In this document: piece by piece, positions 45,022 to 53,285 of the stretch
Position numbering within the stretch: the first letter of the stretch is position 1
How the letters are laid out: every line of letters starts with the position of its first letter
NCBI RefSeq assembly: GCF_902506455.1
Contig: NZ_LR733844.1
Span: 2,110,127 to 2,174,126, forward strand
DNA from: Sphingomonas sp. 8AM
GTDB taxonomy: Bacteria; Pseudomonadota; Alphaproteobacteria; Sphingomonadales; Sphingomonadaceae
Reading direction: 5' to 3'
DNA: 64,000 nucleotides
The notes under the pieces: generated by a model
What the model was told of the DNA's origin: nothing
Databases searched by the model: none
The model's input: only the letters and a program-made list of their open reading frames with translations
Program-made: the position numbers and the translations under genes

Positions 45022-45096
45022 GTCATTGCGAGCGTAGCGAAGCAATCCAGAGCCGGATCAGGAAGCCCTGGATTGCCGCGCTACGCTCGCAATGAC
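45022..45096. repeat. 75-bp palindromic repeat, copy 2
   Basis: Same length and ends as the copy at 34711-34785, with a few substitutions that leave small mismatches in the stem. It also lies between convergent genes (DUF2264 forward, GH43 reverse). Upstream, 44939-45021 holds only fragments of another GC palindrome (GTCGTCCCGGAC). Confidence 0.95.
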
Positions 45097-45120
45097 GGAT
45101 CAAGTCGTGGTCTACCCACC

Positions 45121-46203
45121 CTAATCCCCCGCCGCCGTCACCACCGGCTGCGTCTCACCGTCCAGCTCGGTCAGCTCGCGCTCGACCGCGATCGTATCGC
45201 CCAGGTCACGCATCGCATACAACTTGCCGCGCGCCTTCTCGAACGGGCGGTGCAGCACCATCGTCAGCTTGCCCGCGAACGTGCGGAACAGCATGCCGTG
45301 CCCGCTGTCGCCGCGCACCAGCGGCGGCAATTGCTCCCACGGTCCCCTAACCTCGCCGCTCTTCGACCGTGCGAGCGACTGGACATAACCGCGCCGGTCA
45401 TAGCTCGACCACAGCATCAGCAACCTGCCGGTACGGGTACGAAACAGCTCCGGCCCGTCGGTGACGTTGCCGCCCTTCACGTCGGCGGGATCGGCCCGCT
45501 TCACCCACGGCGCGTCGGAGGCGCGAAACAGCAATTGTGGCGGCCCCGCGGCGGCGAGCGTGGCGTCGAGCGGCACCGCCTCGATCGTCCCGTCGCCGAC
45601 CTGCACCCATTCGTGCGCATAGACCATCCACGGCTTCCCCGCGCGATCGACGTGCAGCGACCCGTCGAGCGTCATCCGCCCGGCGGCGACGATCGGTGCC
45701 CCGCCGCGCTCCAGCCGGTATGGCCCGCCCAGGGTCGCCGACGAGGCGAGCAGGGTCGAGCGCCGCACCGGCTGACGCCCGTTCTCCTCGGGCAGCTTCA
45801 GCCCGTCATTGTAGAAGGTCGAGAACAGATACCATCGCCCCTTCCAGCGATGCACCTCCGGCGCCCACGCGCCGTCGTTCGCCCAGCTATCCTCGGGTAA
45901 CGCGAACACCATCACCGGCCGCTGCCAATGCTTCAGGTCGCGGCTGCGATAGGCCATGATCCCCAGCCGATTGTCGCCGGTCAGCTGCTGCTCGTTGCGG
46001 GTGAACAGCCAATAGGTGCGGGTGGCGCGGTCGGCGACGATCCATGGGTCGTGGAGCGGCATGTCGGGCAACAGCAACGGCGCATCCGGCGTGCCCGGGG
46101 CGGCAGCGGTCGCCACCGGCAAAGCGACGCAGGCGAGCGCCATCAGGAGAACAGCGCGCAGCGCGGCGGTGGCGCCGGTGCGGCCGGCAGCAAGGATGGT
46201 CAT
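45121..46203 (-). CDS. GH43 family glycoside hydrolase
   Basis: A 360-residue exported protein: signal peptide (LLMALACVALPVATAAA), then a five-bladed propeller with the catalytic residues in PLHDPWIVAD, GRMTLDGSLHVD and NVTDGPELFRTRTG. It resembles exo-acting arabinofuranosidase or xylosidase members rather than the endo-arabinanase at 32377. Probably periplasmic, trimming arabinose from imported oligomers. A 15-base palindrome lies 17 bases before its start. Confidence 0.82.
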   Translation of the reverse strand: MTILAAGRTGATAALRAVLLMALACVALPVATAAAPGTPDAPLLLPDMPLHDPWIVADRATRTYWLFTRNEQQLTGDNRLGIMAYRSRDLKHWQRPVMVFALPEDSWANDGAWAPEVHRWKGRWYLFSTFYNDGLKLPEENGRQPVRRSTLLASSATLGGPYRLERGGAPIVAAGRMTLDGSLHVDRAGKPWMVYAHEWVQVGDGTIEAVPLDATLAAAGPPQLLFRASDAPWVKRADPADVKGGNVTDGPELFRTRTGRLLMLWSSYDRRGYVQSLARSKSGEVRGPWEQLPPLVRGDSGHGMLFRTFAGKLTMVLHRPFEKARGKLYAMRDLGDTIAVERELTELDGETQPVVTAAGD

Positions 46204-46219
46204 CCGTCGTCTCTCCCAA

Positions 46220-46234
46220 TTATGTCGGACATAA
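46220..46234. promoter_or_regulatory. Candidate operator upstream of the GH43 gene
   Basis: TTATGTCGGACATAA is a perfect palindrome around a central G. Its core TGTCGGACA matches TGTCGTACA at 42696-42704 in all but one base, suggesting the same FCD-type regulator. Confidence 0.6.
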
Positions 46235-46251
46235 CCGGGCGCGAGAGCGGG

Positions 46252-46827
46252 TCAACCCGCCGCCACGACCTCCCCGCTTCGCTCGCGCGCCGGATTGCCC
46301 GCGACGGTCGCGCCCGCCCGCACGTCGCGCGTCACGACGCTGCCCGCGCCGATGATCGCATCGTCGCCGATCGTGACGCCGGGCAGGATCAGCGCGCCGC
46401 CACCGATCCACACGTTGCGTCCGATCACGATCGGTCGCCCCCATTCCGCGCCGGTCGCGCGCGCCGCCGGGTCGCGCGGATGATCCGCGGTCAAAATTTG
46501 CACCGCGGGCCCGATCTGCGTCCCTTTTCCGATCGTGACCGCCACCACATCGAGAATGATGCAGCTATAATTGAGGAACACATCGTCCCCGAGGCGGATA
46601 TTATAGCCATAGTCGCAATGGAACGGCGGCCGGATCACCGCCCCCTCCCCCACCGCCGCCAGGCGCTCGCGCAGGATCGCGCGCCGCTCCGCCGCCGGCA
46701 ACGCCGCCGCGGCATTGTAGCGCTCCATCCACGCCAGCGCCGCCTGATGGTCCGCGATTAACTCAGCATCGGCAGCATGATAGGCCTCCCCGGCCAGCAT
46801 CTTCTGCTTCTCGCTACGCTCTGTCAT
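46252..46827 (-). CDS. Sugar O-acetyltransferase, LacA/Maa type
   Basis: A 191-residue left-handed beta-helix acetyltransferase from ATG 46827. N-terminal helical cap (KMLAGEAYHAADAELIADH), hexapeptide repeats (VAVTIGKGTQIGPAV, PIVIGRNVWIGGGALILPGV) and catalytic His116 (ILTADHPRD). It transfers acetyl groups from acetyl-CoA to sugars in the cytoplasm, so it is not a pectin deacetylase. Five bases after the small upstream gene. Confidence 0.9.
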   Translation of the reverse strand: MTERSEKQKMLAGEAYHAADAELIADHQAALAWMERYNAAAALPAAERRAILRERLAAVGEGAVIRPPFHCDYGYNIRLGDDVFLNYSCIILDVVAVTIGKGTQIGPAVQILTADHPRDPAARATGAEWGRPIVIGRNVWIGGGALILPGVTIGDDAIIGAGSVVTRDVRAGATVAGNPARERSGEVVAAG

Positions 46828-46832
46828 CGCCC

Positions 46833-47063
46833 TCAATCCCGCGCCGTCAGCGGCACCGAGGATCGCCCGGCTGCACGCGCGTCTTCTCCCGCCGCCTCCT
46901 GCCGCGTCGCGTAAAGATGCCGCAATATCAACGCCAGATCCGCCTCGCTCAGCCCCGACGCCGGGTCGATCACGACCCCGGCCGGCAAGGGTTCGACCCA
47001 CGCCGCAAGACGGTTGCACGCAGCGCCGAGCGCCGGATCGGTGGAATCATCGAAAGCAGCCAT
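46833..47063 (-). CDS. Small hypothetical protein beside acetyltransferase
   Basis: A 76-residue frame from ATG 47063, ending five bases before the acetyltransferase start. Sequence includes DPALGAACNRLAAWVEPLPA and SEADLALILRHLYATRQEA, mostly helical, with no signal peptide. No family recognised. Tight spacing favours a real gene; the ribosome site is weak. Confidence 0.5.
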   Translation of the reverse strand: MAAFDDSTDPALGAACNRLAAWVEPLPAGVVIDPASGLSEADLALILRHLYATRQEAAGEDARAAGRSSVPLTARD

Positions 47064-47102
47064 AGACTTACGTATGCCGCGCCCGCCGCATCCGACCAAG
47101 CC

Positions 47103-48458
47103 TCAGCGCAGCGTCAGTTCGACCACTTGATCCCAGCGCTCGCCGAGCGGCGGTAACCCGCTGATTTCAACGCGGTCCCCGCGCCGCGTCACCGCGACGC
47201 CTGCTCCGCCATCGAGCAACCGGGCCGTTGCGACCTGCGCCTTCAGCGGCAGCGCCACCCGCCCGTCATGCGCGCGCAGCAGATGGACGTACACCGTCTT
47301 CCCCTTCTGCGTGGTGACGCCCCACTCACCCGCCGACACCGGTCCCCCGCGCGTCCCGTAGATGCTGGCGCCGTTCACCTTCAGCCACTCGCCAATCGTA
47401 TGAAATGTCGCCAGATTGTCCGGCTGGATCTCGCCATTGGGCATGGGCCCGGTGTTGAGCAGGAAGTTGGCGTTGCGCCCCGCCGCCCCGACCAACGTCT
47501 GCACCAGCGTCTTGGGCAACTTGTATTGATCGTCGGTCAGGTTGAAGCCCCAGCTGCCGTTCATCGTCTCGGCGGTTTCCAGCGGCAGCGCGCCGATCGT
47601 CGCGGTGCCGCTGAACCCGGTCTTGTTCTCGCCGGGCAAATCGCGCTCAAACGTCTGATAATCCTCGCCCGCGAAGGGCGCGTGATGGTGGTTGTTGACG
47701 ATCAGCGCGCCGGGCTGAAGCTGGTGGATCAGTCTGTAGGTGCGCTCCAGCCGCCAGCGGTCGCGCAGCGGCGTCTTCTCCTGATCCCACCAGCCGTCGA
47801 ACCAGATGCCGCCGATCGGCCCATATTGCGTCAGCAACTCGCGCAGCTGCGCGTCCTGATAGTCGAGATACTTGTCCCAGTTGCCCGTCTCGGGCCGCCC
47901 GGCCGAATGACCGGTGCGGCCGCGCGGGAAATAATCCGGATGGTGCCAGTCGAGCTGCGAATAATAGAAGAACAGCTTTACGCCCTGCCGCCGGCACGCC
48001 GCGGCCAGCTCCGCGATCGGATCGCGCTTGAACGGCGTTGCCTTCACGACATTGTACGGCGACACCTTGCTGTCGAACATCGCGAAGCCGTCGTGATGCT
48101 TGCTGGTGATGACGATATAGCGCGCGCCGGCATCCTTGAACGAGCGCACCCAGGCACCGGCGTCGAATTTCTCCGGATAGAAGAACTTCGCGAGCCGCTC
48201 ATATTTGGTGGCCGGGATCTTGTTGTCCTGCATGATCCATTCGGCACCGCCCGACGACCCCGTCCCGCCCAGCTCGCTGTACAGGCCCCAGTGGAGGAAG
48301 ATGCCGAACTTGGCGTCCTGAAACCATTCGCGCGCGGCGAGATTGGCGGGGGCCGGGGTGTAGGTCTCGGCCGATTGCGCGTCGGCGGCTGGCACGGCGA
48401 GCATCGCCGCGATCGCCACAGTGAAACCCCTCCACAAGCGACGTCGTACGCACTTCAT
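47103..48458 (-). CDS. GH29 alpha-L-fucosidase
   Basis: A 451-residue exported enzyme with a signal peptide (AAMLAVPAADAQ). GH29 motifs: WFQDAKFGIFLHWGLYS, YIVITSKHHDGFAMFDS, and IGGIWFDGWWD with the nucleophile Asp221. A short C-terminal beta domain follows the barrel. It removes alpha-linked fucose (or L-galactose) from side chains of rhamnogalacturonan, xyloglucan or sulfated fucans. First of three closely spaced genes, with the small protein and acetyltransferase downstream. Confidence 0.92.
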   Translation of the reverse strand: MKCVRRRLWRGFTVAIAAMLAVPAADAQSAETYTPAPANLAAREWFQDAKFGIFLHWGLYSELGGTGSSGGAEWIMQDNKIPATKYERLAKFFYPEKFDAGAWVRSFKDAGARYIVITSKHHDGFAMFDSKVSPYNVVKATPFKRDPIAELAAACRRQGVKLFFYYSQLDWHHPDYFPRGRTGHSAGRPETGNWDKYLDYQDAQLRELLTQYGPIGGIWFDGWWDQEKTPLRDRWRLERTYRLIHQLQPGALIVNNHHHAPFAGEDYQTFERDLPGENKTGFSGTATIGALPLETAETMNGSWGFNLTDDQYKLPKTLVQTLVGAAGRNANFLLNTGPMPNGEIQPDNLATFHTIGEWLKVNGASIYGTRGGPVSAGEWGVTTQKGKTVYVHLLRAHDGRVALPLKAQVATARLLDGGAGVAVTRRGDRVEISGLPPLGERWDQVVELTLR

Positions 48459-48485
48459 CCCGCTCTCCCGCTTTGTCTTTCAAGC

Positions 48486-48517
48486 AGGATGACGAGGAAG
48501 CGTCGCCCTGTCATCCT
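48486..48517. terminator. Inverted repeat between GH43-like and GH29 genes
   Basis: AGGATGAC (48486-48493) and GTCATCCT (48510-48517) are exact complements around 16 bases, between two codirectional reverse genes. Terminator or mRNA-end hairpin; no T-run on either side. Confidence 0.45.
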
Positions 48518-48527
48518 CTCCGTCGCC

Positions 48528-49649
48528 CTACTTCCTTGAGAAATACGCCCGCAGCCGCTCGGCCTCTTCAGGCGTGATCGCCATCACCGTGCCATGCTTG
48601 GGCGCGGTGAAGTTCGTCGTCTTCATTGTCGACCCCGGATCGTTGAACCGCCCGATATTGCGGAACGTCTTGAAATCGGTCGTCTCGGCGAAACCCATAT
48701 TGTTCGGCTTGGCCCCGAACACGTCGTACATCAGCACATAGGTGCTGGTGCCGTACCGCTTCCACAGATTCGGCGCCTCGGCCGCGACCGTCTCGGGGTC
48801 GATCTTCTGCGCGTCGTAGACGTATCCGCCGTCGACCCGCCGCGACACCGCCTGCCGAATGCTGCCGGGCTGCTCATGCGCGACATAGAACATGCGATAG
48901 CGGTCGCCGACCTTGGTGATGTCGGCGTCGATCGTGTTCACGGCCGGGCGCGGATAGTGCAGGATCTGCTTGGGCTCGGTCGTCAGCGTCGTAAAGGCTG
49001 GGTCGGCGAGCGACTGCACCATGAAGTTCGGCCCGTTGCCGATCCGCGTCGTGAAATAGACCATCATCCGCTTGCGCGTCGGATTCCAGATGGTCTCCGG
49101 CGCCCAGGCGTTGCCTGCCTTAGCAAAGGCCGGGAACAAGACGCTGACGTTCACCTTCGCCAGCGTCCAGTGCAGCAGGTCGTGGCTCTTCATCAGGATC
49201 AGGTTGCGGTTGTTGCCCCAGCCGTAATCCTTCTCGGGCCGCTCCCAGTCGGTCGTGCGCAGCCCCTCGCGCTTGGCGAAAATGTGCAGGTCGGTCATCG
49301 ACATATAGAAGTCGCCGTCCGGCCCGCGCATGATGTGCGGATCGCGGATACCCTTCTGGTCGGCGACCACGCGTCCTGACAGCACCGGCGCGCCATGGTT
49401 GACGTCCGTGAAGGTATAGCCGTCGGCCGAGGTCGCGAAGTGCAGGGAGTGCGTCTCGTCCTTGAAGTAAGCAAGCAGATACGCCGATCGCGCGGAAGCA
49501 GTGACGTCGGGCGCGGGATGGCCGGCAAGCGCGGGCACCACGGCCAACTGCCGCGTGGCCAGTGGAGCGTCCGGCGCCGTCGACTGCGCGGACGACGCCG
49601 CCGTGCCAAGCACGAGCGCCATAGCCGTAGCTGCAAAAAACGCCTTCAT
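48528..49649 (-). CDS. GH43-like five-bladed propeller glycosidase
   Basis: A 373-residue exported protein from ATG 49649 (GGGAGAGG upstream); signal peptide VLGTAASSAQ. Propeller with candidate catalytic residues in KGIRDPHIMRGPDG, NAWAPETIWNPTRKRMM and NTIDADITKVGDRYR. It belongs near the GH43/GH117-type arabinosidases and galactosidases, but the exact subfamily and linkage cannot be named. It may be coexpressed with the fucosidase. Confidence 0.75.
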   Translation of the reverse strand: MKAFFAATAMALVLGTAASSAQSTAPDAPLATRQLAVVPALAGHPAPDVTASARSAYLLAYFKDETHSLHFATSADGYTFTDVNHGAPVLSGRVVADQKGIRDPHIMRGPDGDFYMSMTDLHIFAKREGLRTTDWERPEKDYGWGNNRNLILMKSHDLLHWTLAKVNVSVLFPAFAKAGNAWAPETIWNPTRKRMMVYFTTRIGNGPNFMVQSLADPAFTTLTTEPKQILHYPRPAVNTIDADITKVGDRYRMFYVAHEQPGSIRQAVSRRVDGGYVYDAQKIDPETVAAEAPNLWKRYGTSTYVLMYDVFGAKPNNMGFAETTDFKTFRNIGRFNDPGSTMKTTNFTAPKHGTVMAITPEEAERLRAYFSRK

Positions 49650-49803
49650 ATCCTCTCCCTCGCCGGCCGCCGGGCTGGTCACTGCACGACCTAAATACTC
49701 CGACAAGAGGTTGCAACGATTACGATTTGTTTCGCCCGTTCTGCGCAGCCGCCGCGGCGCGCGCCAAGCTGACCTTCTCCGCCGCAAAGAATTGGCCCGT
49801 TCG

Positions 49804-49821
49804 CTAATCCCATCTGATTAG
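49804..49821. promoter_or_regulatory. Inverted repeat in divergent promoter region
   Basis: CTAATC (49804-49809) and GATTAG (49816-49821) are exact complements around six bases, in the gap between the GH43-like gene (reverse) and the FGE gene (forward). It could be an operator for the sulfur module; nothing else in 49650-49877 stands out. Confidence 0.35.
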
Positions 49822-49877
49822 TGTGGATTACGTAACGACTCATCCGGCGGGGGGCCGGGGCGACGAACGGATCGGCA

Positions 49878-50879
49878 ATGACTCGCACGACATCGACCGG
49901 ATCACGCTTTTCCCGGCACCGGGCGCGGCGCGCCCATGCGGCAGTGGATCGCGCGACGATGGTCGCGCTGCCGGGTGCCACCTTCGCGATGGGATCAACG
50001 CGCTTCTATCCGGAGGAAGCGCCGGTGCGCCACGTGCGGGTCGACGCGTTCTGGATCGACCCACACCCGGTCACCAACCGGCAGTTCGCCAAGTTCGTTG
50101 CCGCGACCGGCTATCGCACCGTGGCGGAGGTCGCGCCCGATCCGCGCGACTATCCGGGCATGGCCCCCGGCATGGCGCAGGCGGGATCGGCGGTGTTCAT
50201 GCCGCCTGCGCAGCTGACCGACCCGCGCGACCATCACGCATGGTGGCGGTTCGTCTTCGGCGCCGACTGGCGACACCCGACCGGACCTGGCAGCACGATT
50301 GACGGGCTGGACGACCATCCCGTCGTCCATGTCGCGCATCCGGACGCCGCTGCCTATGCGGAATGGGCAGGCAAGTCGCTCCCGACCGAGGCTGAATGGG
50401 AATATGCCGCACGCGGCGGGCTCGACGCTGCCGATTACGCCTGGGGTGACGAGCTCGCGCCGGGCGGGCAGATCCTCGCCAATTACTGGCATGGCGCGTT
50501 CCCGCTCGCGAACGAGACGCCCGATGGCTGGCTCCGCACATCGCCGGTCGGCAGCTATCCCGCCAACGGCTTCGGCCTGTCCGACATGATCGGTAACGTC
50601 TGGGAATGGACCGACGACTGGTATGCGGTCGCCAGCACCGCGACGCGCAGCTGTTGCGCGCCCGCCAACCCGCGCGGCGGCACCCGCGTCGACAGCGGCG
50701 GGCGCAAGGTGCTCAAGGGCGGCTCGCATTTGTGCGCGGACAATTACTGCCGCCGCTACCGCCCGGCGGCGCGCCACGCGCAGGCGACCGACACCGGCAC
50801 GACGCACATCGGCTTTCGCTGCGTCTGGCGCCCCGCGCCGCCCGCTACCGCATTCATCCAAAAGGGGAAGAGACGATGA
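49878..50879 (+). CDS. Formylglycine-generating enzyme (sulfatase maturase)
   Basis: A 333-residue FGE/SUMF1-family protein. Hallmarks: GATFAMGS near the N-terminus, PVTNRQFAKFV, LPTEAEWEYAARGG, GNVWEWTDDW, and the copper-binding Cys286 and Cys291 (GGSHLCADNYCRRY), spaced five apart as in active enzymes. It oxidises the sulfatase Cys to formylglycine in the cytoplasm. No signal peptide is evident; ATG 49878 has a poor ribosome site and ATG 49959 is an alternative. It overlaps the sulfatase gene by four bases. Confidence 0.92.
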   Translation: MTRTTSTGSRFSRHRARRAHAAVDRATMVALPGATFAMGSTRFYPEEAPVRHVRVDAFWIDPHPVTNRQFAKFVAATGYRTVAEVAPDPRDYPGMAPGMAQAGSAVFMPPAQLTDPRDHHAWWRFVFGADWRHPTGPGSTIDGLDDHPVVHVAHPDAAAYAEWAGKSLPTEAEWEYAARGGLDAADYAWGDELAPGGQILANYWHGAFPLANETPDGWLRTSPVGSYPANGFGLSDMIGNVWEWTDDWYAVASTATRSCCAPANPRGGTRVDSGGRKVLKGGSHLCADNYCRRYRPAARHAQATDTGTTHIGFRCVWRPAPPATAFIQKGKRR

Positions 50880-52711
50880 GACGACCCATGACCGCGCTCG
50901 CCGCGATCCTGATGCTGACCGGACAGGCGCAGGCGCAGACGCAACAGCCGTTTTCGGGCAAGATCGGCCGCACGCTCGCGGACTCGGTCGAGGCATGGCC
51001 CACCCCGGTCCGCGCGCCGGCCGGTGCGCCCAACATCGTGTGGATCCTGCTCGACGACGTCGGTTATGGCGCCGCCAGTGCGTTCGGGGGCGGGATCAGC
51101 ACGCCGCGGCTCGAGGAGCTGGCGCAACAGGGGCTGCGCTACACCAACTTCCACACTACCGCGATCTGCGCCCCGACCCGCGCCGCGCTGCTGACCGGGC
51201 GCAACAGTTCGTCGGTGCACGTGGCGGGCTTCTCGCATCATCGCCTCGCCGCCGGCTTTCCGGGGTGGGACGGCTATCTGCCGTCTAGCGCGGGCACGGT
51301 CGCCGAGATCCTGCACGACAATGGCTATGGCACCTTCGCGGTCGGCAAATATGGTGTGACCCCTGACGAGGACGCGACGGATGCCGGACCGTTCGACCGG
51401 TGGCCGACCGGCAAGGGCTTCGACCATTTCTTCGGCTTCCTCGGCTCGCAGACCGACCAGTACAAACCGGATCTGGTGGAGGATCAGGCGCATGTCACCC
51501 CTGACGGTCGTCACCTGGGCGAGCAGATCACCGACAAGGCGATCGCCTTCATCGACCGTCAGCGCCACGCCGCGCCGGCGCGCGCCGACGCCGCCGCACC
51601 GCCTCCCAAACCATTCTTCCTCTATTATGCGCCCGGTGCGACCCACGCCCCGCATCAGGTACCCGCCGAATGGAGCGACCGCTATCGCGGCAAGTTCGAC
51701 GCCGGCTGGGACGTCTATCGCCAGCAGGTGTTCGCGCAGCAGCAAAAGCTTGGCACGATCCCGCGCAACGCCGTCCTGCCCGATCGCGACGCCGGGGTTA
51801 CCGCCTGGGCGAAACTCGGTCCCGACGAGCGACGCCTCTACGCGCGCTTCATGGAGGTCTATGCCGGCTATCTGACCTACACCGATGCGCAGATCGGCCG
51901 GCTTGTCGATCACCTCAAGCAGATCGGCCAGTATGACAACACGTTGTTCGTGGTTATGGTCGGCGACAATGGCGCCAGCAAGGAAGGCACGCTCAACGGC
52001 GACGTCGATCGTGCGATGACTGCGCCGCCGCTCGGCGCAAAGGAGAATATCGCCTATAACCTCGCGCACATCGACCAGATCGGAAAGCGCGAGGGGATCG
52101 AGGCCAATTATCCGCTCGGCTGGGCGCAGGCCGCCAACACGCCGTTCCGCTGCTGGAAACAGGACGCCAATTGCGAGGGCGGGACGCGCAACCCGCTGAT
52201 CGTGACCTATCCGAAAGGGATCGCGGCCCGTGGCGTTCGATCGCAATACGGCCATGTCATCGACATCCTGCCGACGACGCTCGAGCTGGCGAACGTCGCT
52301 GCGCCGACCACGATCCGCGGCGTCGCGCAGCAGCCAATCGAGGGCATTTCGCTCGCTTATTCGATCACCGACGCCGCGGCGCCGTCGCGCCACCGGACGC
52401 AATATTACTACATCTTCGGCGCCCGCGCGATCTACCGCGACGGCTGGAAAGCGTCGCTCGCCGCGCACAATCCGCTCATCAACGACGCTGATGTAGGCGT
52501 GCCACGCGGCGCGCCGTCGTGGCGGCTGTTCAACCTCGACACCGACCCGACCGAGCGCAACGATCTGGCCGCGAAAAACCCGTCCAAGCTCGCCGAGTTG
52601 CAAGCGCTGTTCGACACCGAAGCGCGCACGCACAACCTCTATCCGCTCGTCACCTGGGACGACGTGCGCGCGCGGGGTCGTGCGGCGGCGCCGGAAAGCG
52701 GGGCGCATTGA
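50876..52711 (+). CDS. Arylsulfatase, Cys-type, exported
   Basis: A 611-residue alkaline-phosphatase-fold sulfatase from ATG 50876 (ATGA overlap with the FGE). Signal peptide ends at GQAQAQ. Metal ligands Asp60-Asp61 (WILLDDVGYG), modification motif Cys98-Ala-Pro-Thr-Arg102, and a later MVGDNGASKEG block; size and AGPFDRWPTGKGFDHFFGF match AtsA-like arylsulfatases. Where relatives have Lys-x-His, this protein has VGKYGV (Lys158-Tyr-Gly), so the active-site His is missing. It would release sulfate from organic esters in the periplasm. Confidence 0.92.
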   Translation: MRRPMTALAAILMLTGQAQAQTQQPFSGKIGRTLADSVEAWPTPVRAPAGAPNIVWILLDDVGYGAASAFGGGISTPRLEELAQQGLRYTNFHTTAICAPTRAALLTGRNSSSVHVAGFSHHRLAAGFPGWDGYLPSSAGTVAEILHDNGYGTFAVGKYGVTPDEDATDAGPFDRWPTGKGFDHFFGFLGSQTDQYKPDLVEDQAHVTPDGRHLGEQITDKAIAFIDRQRHAAPARADAAAPPPKPFFLYYAPGATHAPHQVPAEWSDRYRGKFDAGWDVYRQQVFAQQQKLGTIPRNAVLPDRDAGVTAWAKLGPDERRLYARFMEVYAGYLTYTDAQIGRLVDHLKQIGQYDNTLFVVMVGDNGASKEGTLNGDVDRAMTAPPLGAKENIAYNLAHIDQIGKREGIEANYPLGWAQAANTPFRCWKQDANCEGGTRNPLIVTYPKGIAARGVRSQYGHVIDILPTTLELANVAAPTTIRGVAQQPIEGISLAYSITDAAAPSRHRTQYYYIFGARAIYRDGWKASLAAHNPLINDADVGVPRGAPSWRLFNLDTDPTERNDLAAKNPSKLAELQALFDTEARTHNLYPLVTWDDVRARGRAAAPESGAH

Positions 52712-52757
52712 CCCCCGCCACACTCCCGTTCACCCCGTCAGCGAAGGCCTCGATACG

Positions 52758-52934
52758 ATGACCGATCAACAATCCGCCGTTGTCGACCGTAAGGACTCCG
52801 CCCCGCGCGCCGCCGTGCTGCGCGCGGTCGAAGAGGCGATCGCTGGCCTCGACTATGGCTCGATCATCCTCACCGTGCACGGCGCGCGGGTCGTCCAGCT
52901 CGACGTCACCCGCCGCCGCCGCTTTGCCGATTGA
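52758..52934 (+). CDS. YezD/DUF2292 family small protein
   Basis: A 58-residue protein. The core AVEEAIAGLDYGSIILTVHG followed by ARVVQLDVTRRRRF fits the YezD (DUF2292) family, small proteins often encoded beside sulfur and cysteine genes. GAAGG lies upstream of the ATG. Function unknown; its place between the sulfatase and a receptor supports a sulfur role. Confidence 0.8.
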   Translation: MTDQQSAVVDRKDSAPRAAVLRAVEEAIAGLDYGSIILTVHGARVVQLDVTRRRRFAD

Positions 52935-53285
52935 ACTTTTGGCGTTGATACCAAAGCTTTCGTGACCTGATCTCCTATTAGAACGATAGGTATTCATACA
53001 GCGGACTGGCCCGCCGCTTCCGGTTCACCGGGAAAAGGGCCCGCGGCTTTTGATCGGGATGCAGCTTGCTCCGCGTCACCAACGGCTAAAGCGCACGATG
53101 CCGAGGCGACCGCGCCAGGTCTCGTGTCTTCCCCCTGATGCGAAGGGGAATGTGATGCGCTTCATCGACTAGACGATCACGCGCCGGCGTACCGTCCGGC
53201 GCGCCTTGGACCCAACGACAATGCAGCGACCGGTTTGTGCCGCCTTCGGGGGACGGGCGCCGGATCGCGACGGGAGTTCCACATC
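52935..53285 (+). other. Long leader before TBDR, possible structured RNA
   Basis: About 350 bases with no credible gene. Candidate helices include CCTAT/ATAGG near 52974-52991, CCGG-TTCA-CCGG near 53022-53033 and GCCGC/GCGGC enclosing it. A stretch near 53098-53125 has CCGAGG and GCCAGG spaced too closely for an SAH riboswitch. No known riboswitch fits convincingly. Its length suggests control of the receptor at the RNA level. Confidence 0.4.

Noticed and set aside
34711..45096. CRISPR array or insertion-sequence ends
   Set aside because: Only two palindromic copies 10 kb apart, no regular spacers, no transposase.
49804..49821. Terminator between the GH43-like and FGE genes
   Set aside because: The genes are divergent, so neither transcript ends here; a weak operator is the better reading.
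52935..53100. Possible cobalamin, SAM-I or SAM-II riboswitch
   Set aside because: None of the conserved boxes could be lined up in order; left only as an unassigned leader.
53098..53125. SAH-riboswitch-like pieces CCGAGG and GCCAGG before the sulfur-module receptor
   Set aside because: The spacing is far too short and the conserved GCGCUGC-type segment is missing, so the fold cannot form.
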